Shown: piece after piece, positions 56,374-64,000 of the stretch | Layout: each line of letters opens with the position of its first letter | How positions within the stretch are numbered: the first letter of the stretch is position 1 | Assembly: GCA_964036665.1 (NCBI GenBank) | Contig: OZ038531.1 | Span: 21,554,324 to 21,618,323 of the forward strand | DNA from: Gordius sp. MW1 | Lineage: Eukaryota > Nematomorpha > Gordioida > Gordea > Gordiidae | Direction: 5' to 3' | Length of the DNA stretch: 64,000 nt | The notes under the pieces: generated by a model | What the model was told of the DNA's origin: nothing | Seen by the model: only the letters and a program-made list of their open reading frames with translations | Database searches by the model: none | Program-made: the position numbers and the translations under genes

Positions 56374-58809
56374 GGGTAGACCGGGGCTAGTCGTAGCCCG
56401 GGGTTACTATTATCATTCTAATTATTTTTCAAATAATAATGATATTAAATCAAAATTTAAATCATATGTGTATTTTTCCATAATGCATAAATGAAACATT
56501 TTTGTTTAGAAAAAATAAAATTTGAAATTTATTGAAAAAAAACGATTTTTTGGGGCTATTAGTAGCCTTTACAAAAAATTTTATATTGCACACAAAATTT
56601 TTTTGGCTGAATATATTGGATTGAGTTAACTTTCTTATAAAGGGAGATTTTTTATATAAAAACCGTCCAATAATTAAATTTTTATATGCAATATATCATC
56701 TTAAATAATTGATTGTTTATGAAAATAGGGGTCGGGGCTAGTCGGAGAGGGGCTATTGATAGCCATTTTTCAAAGTGTCTTACAAATGACAAGATTTAAA
56801 AAACAAAAAAATTTGTTTATTAATCTAACTTAGTGTTGTTTGGAATAGAAATAGATTATGATTATACATTACAAAACGACTAAAAGTTATTTTCCATTGC
56901 TAAATCCGTCTTTTAACTGTTTCTAAATCAGATTGTCATCTTGACCTTTTTATTTGTTTTATAAAAAAATAATTGTATTACATTTGCGTTTTCTTCATTT
57001 TTTATAATGGAACAATATTTTTTATTGATTTGAGTTAGCATCAGAGGTCAGATTTGTTAGAATTTTTCAGCCCGAACCCGGCCCGGCCCGATTTTATAAT
57101 TAATCTGCCCGCCCGAGCCCGCCCGAACCCATCTAAGTATCCGCCCGGGCCCGCCCGAATCGTTAAAGCTGCCCGAATTGCCCGGCCCGAAATATTAAAT
57201 TTGCCCGTTAGTCCCGAATTTGTGAGGTCGCAAACAGAGGTCGGATTTGTTAAATTTTTCTGCCCAACCCCGGCCCGGTCTAAATTTTTAACTAAATTCC
57301 CCGCCTGAACCCTTCTAAGTTTCCGCTTAGCCATGCCCAAACCATTAGAGCTGCCCGGCCTTATTAATAAAATTTGCCCGTGACTAGAATGTGTGTGTTG
57401 TGTAGTGTATTGCGAACGAAACGAACAATGAAATGGCTTTGGCTACATAAATATAAATAATCCAATCCTTTCCATAAACGTAGCTGGGTATCTGACTGAA
57501 TCTGAAAGAAATGGAGTGGGGCAAAGATTTAACATGGGGGGGGGTGGCAGCATTCGCGAACGCGATAAAAATGTAAGAAAAAAATTTACTACTACCATAG
57601 TAATAGAGTAGCAGTTTAAATCGTTAGATATTATCAATATCATATTACGTCAGGCGCGTAGCCAGGATTTTCCCTCAGGGGGGGGGGGGAATTTCCAAAA
57701 ATTGTTATAACATTTTTATTTCAACGTCAAAATTATAAAATCTGGTATAAAACATATAGAAAGTCATTATAATTAATTAACTTGGTCAGTTACGTTGCAC
57801 AACTATAAAGTAGAAATCCAAAAAATTTTATAACATTTTTATTTCAACATTAAAATTATAAAATCTGGTATAAAACATAAAGAAAGTCATTATAGATAAT
57901 TAACTTGGTCAGTTACGTTGCACAACTATAAAATATAAACTTTAAATCGAAAATAATTTTTTCATTAAAAATCTGTGGGGAGGGAATTTCCCGTCCCCCC
58001 CCCCCCCCCGTCATTTACGCCATTAGTTAAAATAATAAATTTTGTCTTTTATCAGTTAAAAGAAATTTTACATTTATAAATCTATTTATCTTAATCTTAA
58101 TATATAAATAAATATATTTATTTTAATATATGTTTTTTGATACGTCATTTTATTCTTTTATAATATAATATGAAAATTAAAAATTTTTGATCTTGAGATA
58201 AACCAGTTAAACTAATTTATTCGAAATAAAATAAAATTTAATTCTGAAGAAGTTAAAATTAGGATTTAGGACATTATATAATCGTACGATAAGGATTTAA
58301 GCGATAGAAAAAAATCTAGTCAAATTTATTATGGCCTAAAATTGTTTATAAGCGAATTTTTCTTTTTCGAGGAAAATCAATTTGATAAAATTTTTGGCAT
58401 GCCCGAATTGCCCGAATCTTATCAGCGTGCCCGCCCGCGCCCGTCCGAAAAGTAAAACTTAAGACAGTTGCCCGGCCCGGCCCGGCCCGTGGGCCGGGCC
58501 GGGCGGGCCGGGCAGCGGGCCGGGCCGGGCATTTCTGACCTCTGGTTAGCATACACTAATAAGAAGTGAAAACGCCAAAGTTAATCTAACGGCTATGACT
58601 AGCCCCGGGCATTTTCAACAACTTTTGCATTTTTGTTTTTTTTAAACTTAATTTGTGAAAAAACTATTACTTATTTCCCTCCAAATTTTTTTCCTATAGT
58701 AAAAATAGACCTTAAAAATATATTCCAACAAAAAAATTGGAAAAATTGTTCTTAGTTTTTTTTAAAACGCGATTTAATTTTTTTTGGCTAAAATAGCCCC
58801 GGTCTCCCC
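56374..58809. mobile_element. TIR element with TA target duplication, split by a hAT
   Basis: The ends are GGGTAGACCGGGGCTAG and, inward from the right, GGGGAGACCGGGGCTA, each flanked by TA (56372-56373 and 58810-58811). Inner GGGGCTA-type repeats recur (near 56570, 56730-56760 and 58600). TA duplication suggests a Tc1/mariner-like non-autonomous element, ~930 bases without the insert. No transposase. Confidence 0.65.
57042..58544. mobile_element. GC-rich-ended hAT, sister of 3928-5313
   Basis: It runs from CAGAGGTCAGATTTG to ...CATTTCTGACCTCTG with perfect 8-base duplications GTTAGCAT (57034-57041 and 58545-58552). GGCCCGGCCCG arrays lie at both ends, and a second internal cagaggtcggatttg copy at 57235 suggests a partial duplication. 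A 'gcgtagccagg' G-run repeat lies inside at 57653-58020, with two ~115-base tandem copies (aactataaa..tcattata). No transposase. Confidence 0.9.
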
Positions 58810-58811
58810 TA

Positions 58812-59014
58812 TTTATCAAATGTCAAAATTTTTTTAGTAAATTAAAATAGGATTTTTAAAACATTGTATATTGATTCTATCAATAAAATTTGTTATAATT
58901 CTTTCGAATTTTCAAAAGTGGGGCACTGTTTTTTCCCTTATAGCTATTTATCGAACTTAATGGTCATTGGTCAATATAAATATTATGTTTCCAAACTACA
59001 TGCATGAAGCGGAC
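58812..59014. other. Short spacer
   Basis: AT-rich; nothing recognised. Confidence 0.4.
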
Positions 59015-59195
59015 ATGATTAACGAAAATCGGCTAAGCTGGTATGGGCATAACTAAGAAGGGAGATGAATGATATAAGTCTGGAAAAGTACTGGACATTA
59101 AGGTACCGGGGAAGAGAGGAAGAGGACGACCTCGTGTCATGGGGAAAGGGCAAGTCGACAAAGTTATCAAATCTAAAAAGAGTAATCAAGACATG
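59015..59195 (+). mobile_element. RTE LINE relic (C-terminal coding end)
   Basis: Reads DMINENRLSWYGHN then, in shifted frames, GKVLDIKVPGKRGRGRPRV and GKGQVDKVI, matching the 3' coding end of the LINE in Tpt1 (10420-10600, minus). It stops at a 'gcgtagccagg' MITE piece (59198-59225), so a later insertion cut it off before any tail. Confidence 0.85.
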
Positions 59196-59298
59196 TGCGT
59201 AGCCAGGGGGTAGGGGGGGGGGTTACGACTTTGAGTCCAAATACTTGTAAAGAAGAAGACATTAATAGTCTAGTTTTAAGATAAACAATTATAAGACC

Positions 59299-59447
59299 AT
59301 GGGCGTAGCCAGCATTGGAATTAGAGGGGGGGCAATAATGATTTAGGGAGGGGCAAAATCAACATTTTTTGAAATTTTAGCCATAATTATGATAAATTTT
59401 AACAAATTTTTGGATTTAGAGCCCCCACCCCCTTAGCTACGCTCATG
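59299..59447. mobile_element. 'catgggcgtagccagc' MITE
   Basis: 149 bases from catgggcgtagccagcattg to cttagctacgctcatg; inverted ends. The flanks are only loosely similar (ataagac / tatatcac). Confidence 0.65.
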
Positions 59448-60199
59448 TATATCACAGTATAAATTCTTTGTCATTATGATTTCGGCCTTAAATTTAAATG
59501 TGTAATTGAATAAGAGTTGACGCAAAAGATCAAGGATTTATTTTGGGACTACGCTCTCTTTATAATAAAAAATGTCTTACCTCTTCCCTTCACAACTATT
59601 AATAAAAATATTTATTGATCAATTAATGAATATAAGTTATTTCATATGGCACATCAAACTGCAAAAATAAAGAAAAAATGTAATATTAATGAAATGGACG
59701 GAATTTGGTCCTAAGGCTTAGCCCCCGAAACAATGTTCAAATTTTTTCATTGTTATATTAACTTCCCCCTGAGCTTAAGTACTTTTCAGCAAGGTGTAAA
59801 GAATTAAATGTTATAGGGATTGGGCGATAAGAACACAAAACGTTGGTAAGATAAAAAATAAACTTTTTTGCCAAATTTTCTCAAAAATTTTATTTTTTTT
59901 CTACTTTTGGTTCTATATTTTCTTAATAGCTAGCGAGTTGGGTTTTTGAAATAAAATTAGGAGCCCAAATAGGCATTTTGATAGTATTCGTGGGGTATTT
60001 TAATTCTCACGATATTTATACACTTAAATATTAAACGCAATTTTAATGAATCTGGCCTTTTCGGTAGTCTTCAAATTTAATCAAGAACTAGATACGTTTG
60101 ATAATATAGAATGTTTTTCTCGAGGGTTTCTGTGTACCCCACATGTATGCCTTTATGCAAGATTTTTTTTAATTTTATACAAAAAATCCGTTTTTAATT
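59448..60199. other. AT-rich spacer, nothing recognised
   Basis: No coding signal, RNA gene or clear repeat. The 60046-60267 (+) frame is not family-like. Confidence 0.4.
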
Positions 60200-60965
60200 A
60201 CTATGCAATTTATGGGCTCGCTTTTCGTTGTCGTGAGTGTGTGTCGTGTCTTGTAATTTTTGCCTAATTGCCGTGAAAACTTATAAGGGTTTTTAATGGC
60301 TGTGGACTTATGCTTTTGTAAAAGACTTTTATTTCGCTTTGGCAAATACACTAGATTATGTCGGTTGTCTTTAATTTTTTGGCCTCGTCCATGCCCAAAT
60401 TCCATTATTGTTTATGGGCTCGAATGATTAGCTTTATACATAAATTTCTTTTTATAACTTGTCTAGGTTGGTGCTTTATATCTGATACTTGCTAAACTGG
60501 CTAAATAATCCCGGCAAATTAATGATGACTTTTGCTTACTTCGACTTTATCTGACCCCGACCGAAGGCAAAATTATTAATTTGGTTAATTCCTATTTTAA
60601 TTGTATATTTGCTGCTTTGTGAATTTTTGTTTCTTTTTGTTATTATCCTAATTTTGCATTGATAATATTACATATTGTTCTTGTTAATAAGATTTAAAAT
60701 ATAGGCTATTTAGCCGTCTGCTGGCTACTTACCAATTGAAAAAATGACCACTAGCTAAAGTGTGATTGGAATTTTTTTTTTTTTAGTATTTGGCCATTAT
60801 GTATTTCGATGCTTTTTAACCTACTGACTGCTGACCATTAGAAAAAATGACCACTGGCCAAGGTGTATATCAAGTTTTTTTTCTATATTATAATTATAGG
60901 CTATTTGGCCGTCGGCTGGCTACTGATCAATGGAAAAAATGACCACTGGCCAAAGTGTAATTAAA
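60200..60965. repeat. Dispersed repeat related to 1-1230 and 42.6-43.6 kb
   Basis: attactatgcaatttatggg at 60199 matches the inverted-repeat ends at 41.55 and 42.18 kb. 60280-60430 matches 960-1230 inverted. Three gccgtctgctggctact / ccaatggaaaaaatgaccac units lie at about 60710-60960. Confidence 0.65.
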
Positions 60966-61579
60966 ATTCGGAAATATAAAGCTGACCTAGTGGATAAAAC
61001 GTCTTTTTTATCAGCTTTTAACATGAATTCTGATACTATGATTGCCTATTATCATCATGTTCAGAGGTTAAGTGAGGGTTTAATTTGTGCTTAAGAGTTA
61101 TACATAAAATGTTATAACATAATATTCTAATATTATATTATTTATAGTTAGATACTATTTTTGATAATGAAAGTGATACACAGAAAAGGATGTAAACTTT
61201 AAATGTACTTAACTTTAAAAATAAAAATAATTTAAATAGTGACTATATTAAAGCGATTAATAATGTAATACATCATATTTTAGTCAGGAAGTGTTGTCGG
61301 GAATGATTAATTAAGTTTCGGTAAATTAGTATTTAATAGAATGCGCACGAGTTTATAGGATGTTAATCTAAATATTAATGTCTTATATGCAAAAATCTCC
61401 ATAAATTATACTGACAAATTCAAATATTAACTGTTGTTTTATTAAATCAAAAAATTTAACGAGCTGCATAGTTGTTAAATTGCTAACTTGCTTCAACTCC
61501 AAACGCGAGCACGCACACTGAGTTGTTTTAATATTCTCGTTAGCGCAATGAGTGCTCGCTGTTTGGGGCAGTAGGCAGA
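60966..61579. other. AT-rich spacer, nothing recognised
   Basis: No supported frame or RNA gene. A short palindromic pair (cgagcacgcacactgagttg / gcgcaatgagtgctcgctg) near 61500-61560 may be an old element end. Confidence 0.4.
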
Positions 61580-62215
61580 ACTAGAGCCTGGACGGGCTTC
61601 TGCTTAAAATTAAAACAACGGGCCGTAATATAACTTAACGGGCTCGGGCCGGGCCTAGATAAACTTAAGGCCCGTTAAAAGCCCGTGACAAAAACAAATA
61701 GATAGAGCATAAAGGAAGGTGTATTTATAATGTTCTAATTTATAATCATTTTATGTATATTAAATTAACAAGGAAAGTTAAATTATATCTACATCTTAGT
61801 TCATTAATTCATCAAGATCTCAACCCGCATTGTAAATGTTAAAGATATTTATACACGAGATCCCATGGGCATGGTCAATTTAAATTAGAGGGCATTTAGG
61901 TAGGGCAAAAAATGTTTTTTTGATCAAGAATTTTTCGATTGGAGGGGGAAGGCTGCTGCCCATTCTTGCCTCCCAATTTATGCCCTCTAGCAATATTGAG
62001 AGAATTAATTTAATATTATGTAAGATTATTTATATATATACTCATTCAAGATCTACACGGGCAGGCCCGGCCCGCGGGCGGGTACCGGGCTTAGCAATTA
62101 ATGGAACGGGCTCGAGCTAGCCTTAGATTTTTTTGAGGCTTGAACGGGCCTGAAATTTTATAAACGGGCTTAAACGGGCCAGAGATTATAAAAACGGTCA
62201 TGGAATTAGAGGTTT
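61580..62215. mobile_element. GC-rich hAT-like remnants
   Basis: actagagcctggacgggctt matches 35455-35480. Further blocks are gggctcgggccgggcc (61640) and ggcaggcccggcccgcgggc (62060). A 'catgggcat..' MITE remnant is near 61865-61985. Ends not resolved. Confidence 0.5.
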
Positions 62216-62572
62216 AAACGTCAGACTTTATACATAGATTATTTATTGCTTAATGATTTTAACCTCTTTTGTATATCCTGTATCATTCATTCCTCTTTTA
62301 GGCGCTAAATTTGACTTTAAAACATTTTTATTTTAATTACCACAGATTTTCGTTAACATAATTTAAGATTATAGCTTCGTATATTCTTTTATAATTAAGT
62401 TCCATTACTAAGTTACAATGCACCAAAATTTGTGTTTAATTTTATCACAAATTTTACAGGTATTATTATTAGGGCCTTAGAATTTAATAAATATTTTTGT
62501 TCTAATCTAAAACAAAACATAAGTGTATTAATTGATATAAATTAATTAAATCAATGTAAACTGTTATTTTAA

Positions 62573-62575
<3 letters not shown>
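62216..62575. other. AT-rich spacer, nothing recognised
   Basis: No coding or repeat signal seen. Confidence 0.4.

Positions 62576-62623
<48 letters not shown>
62576..62623. repeat. Poly(T) run, ~46 bases
   Basis: Unbroken T run directly before the leader of the LINE at 62624. It may be the antisense tail of a minus-strand retrocopy or a junction product; the cause is unclear. Confidence 0.9.
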
Positions 62624-62627
<4 letters not shown>

Positions 62628-64000
62628 CGCTACAATTTGTAAATTGTGTTTACAGTCACAATCAGCAAATACCCATAATTATTCTACATGAACAACACAA
62701 ACTCCACAACCCAAACCGGAACCTGCCCAGTCTGCTACAGGTTAGCTTCAATTACCCTCTCTAATTTGATTCACGTTCACGGTCCATTAAAACAGAGGTG
62801 CCCAGGCTCTGGAAAACATCCAGCAGCTATACTCACCTCAACTCACAACCATTTATCGCATAATACCTACTCCCAGGTCGGAACCACCACCAACAATACA
62901 TATTCAGACATCCCTCATTCCCCTGTTAACAGGATTTTAAAAAACATCCCTAAAGGAGCCAGACATCAAGTTCTAATTGCCCTTACTGATGCCATCTCAA
63001 ACCTCTCTAAGGATCCAAGCAGCACCCTCCATTGGGCCAACCTTTTTCAATTTACTTCCCGTGTCCTTTCAGTACCACCATCAAATTACAAAGGTACCCT
63101 TTCGAACTGGGTTAAACAAAACTCAGCAAAATGGGACGTTTCATCACCCCCTATTATTTACGAGCCACACATCCATAAGATTACATCAGTTCAACAAAGA
63201 GCCAAACGGGTTTCCGCTAAACTCAACCTTTTCGACATCCAGGGTGCTCTTCGCCTGGCCAATTCAGACTGCAAAATTTCCCCAGACACTCAAGAAACCT
63301 TCGAATCTTTACAAATTAAACACCCTGAAAGAAATTGCTCCCAATTTCCCTCTACAATCAATTCCCCCTTCAAGGACTTCACATCGCATGAAATTCTCGA
63401 GGCTATCGGTTCTTTTAAAAAATCCTCAGTAGGTTCTGGTTTAGACGGTTTCCGGGCTTCACATTTAATAGAATTAACAAGACCTCACATTGACAGGTCT
63501 GGCCACTTCACATCCACCCTAGCAATCTTCCTTAACCAGGTTATTAAAGGCTTAGTACCTGACGCGATCTCTCCCTATTTTTTTGGGGCCACCCTAATAT
63601 CACTTACCAAACCAGATGGTGGCCTTCGTCCAATAGCCATGGGTTCAATTTTTAGACGCCTATGCTGCAAACTAATTATTGCTCGAGTAAAAACCAACAT
63701 TGCAGATCAATTAGCTCCCATCCAACTAGGTTTCGGAATCAAGTGTGGTTGTGAAATCGCCTCTCACGCTGTCCGCATAGCCCTCGCCCATCCCGACCAT
63801 TCGATCCTAGCTAAGATCGACTTCAAAAACGCCTTTAATACTATCTACAGGTCACACTTCTTAACAGAGGCTTACAAATTTCTTCCCGAGTACTCCATTT
63901 TCCTTAATGCATGCTACGCTCCTACTTCCATGCTCAACTTTAATTCCAAAATAATTGCATCGAGTGACGGCATTCAACAAGGAGACCCGCTAGGCCCCCT
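62624..64000 (+). mobile_element. R2-like LINE, 5' half, runs off the window
   Basis: A leader of ~64 bases, then a long open frame (62688 on). It is related to but clearly different from the copy at 38.6 kb. The 5' end is present here, unlike in the other copies. The 3' half lies beyond the window. Confidence 0.8.
62688..64000 (+). CDS. R2-like LINE protein: zinc finger and reverse transcriptase (partial)
   Basis: ATG at 62688 (MNNTNSTTQTGTCPVC) opens a frame with no stop through the window edge: 437 codons. N-terminal zinc finger: CPVC, then HVHGPLKQRCPG (Cys-Cys-His-His/Cys type). A linker region follows, then the reverse transcriptase: VGSGLDGFRASHLIEL, KPDGGLRPIAMGSIFRRLCC, QLGFGIKCGCEIASHAVRIA, AKIDFKNAFNTIYRS and DGIQQGDPLGPL at the edge. 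The YxDD box and nuclease would follow outside. The unbroken frame suggests a young, possibly active copy. A different frame (62977-63432) inside it is a shadow. Confidence 0.85.
   Translation, partial: MNNTNSTTQTGTCPVCYRLASITLSNLIHVHGPLKQRCPGSGKHPAAILTSTHNHLSHNTYSQVGTTTNNTYSDIPHSPVNRILKNIPKGARHQVLIALTDAISNLSKDPSSTLHWANLFQFTSRVLSVPPSNYKGTLSNWVKQNSAKWDVSSPPIIYEPHIHKITSVQQRAKRVSAKLNLFDIQGALRLANSDCKISPDTQETFESLQIKHPERNCSQFPSTINSPFKDFTSHEILEAIGSFKKSSVGSGLDGFRASHLIELTRPHIDRSGHFTSTLAIFLNQVIKGLVPDAISPYFFGATLISLTKPDGGLRPIAMGSIFRRLCCKLIIARVKTNIADQLAPIQLGFGIKCGCEIASHAVRIALAHPDHSILAKIDFKNAFNTIYRSHFLTEAYKFLPEYSIFLNACYAPTSMLNFNSKIIASSDGIQQGDPLGP

Noticed and set aside
60978-61010. tRNA-like A box (gctgacctagtggataaaa)
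   Set aside because: No B box or clover-leaf pairing follows at the right distance.

Overview
This is a window of invertebrate-like nuclear DNA. It is AT-rich, packed with nested transposable elements, and holds only a few host genes. Support for a metazoan source comes from an ICMT gene, an OTUD4/Otu-type deubiquitinase, a tRNA 2'-phosphotransferase (Tpt1/KptA) and an adenosylhomocysteinase relic, together with RTE and R2-like LINEs, a Ty3/gypsy element, Helitron, MULE and many hAT elements. I do not name a species. The most distinctive host trait is the intron size. Most introns that protein homology and reading phase let me place are 34-64 bases long.

Layout. 1-9.8 kb: repeat remnants and a nested hAT complex (an outer foldback hAT at 3775-8850 carrying two other hATs, each with an 8-base target duplication). 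9.8-13.9 kb: a minus-strand Tpt1 gene split by an RTE LINE that ends in a (GAA)n tail of about 380 bases. 14.4-17.7 kb: a tandem array, a hAT built of inverted minisatellites, and a decayed MULE transposase with three tiny introns. 17.7-33.5 kb: AT-rich repeats, then an old BED-type hAT that seems to have been split by an 8.9-kb Helitron (itself hit by a hAT inside its Rep domain) and a MULE-like element with FLYWCH mini-exons, then an AHCY pseudogene. 33.6-44.3 kb: short hATs (one keeping an intact BED-finger ORF), GC-rich remnants, a 5'-truncated R2-like LINE with a 24-base target duplication, and a cluster of hairpin repeats. 44.3-48.3 kb: a Ty3/gypsy element with very short, almost identical LTRs.

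48.4-55.2 kb is the only clearly intact host region. ICMT (+, 4 exons) and an OTUD4-like gene (-, 16 exons, 842 codons plus stop) converge, with stop codons about 120 bases apart. The gypsy 3' LTR ends 157 bases upstream of the ICMT start. 55.2-64 kb: more nested TIR elements, an RTE relic, dispersed repeats, and at the right edge an open R2-like LINE reading frame (zinc finger plus reverse transcriptase) that runs out of the window.

The host genes do not form one pathway. ICMT methylates prenylated CAAX proteins, the OTU protein would remove ubiquitin, Tpt1 would act in tRNA splicing and AHCY in the methyl cycle; AHCY and Tpt1 are broken here. All gene models were derived by eye from splice signals, phase and remembered family motifs. 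No database search was run.
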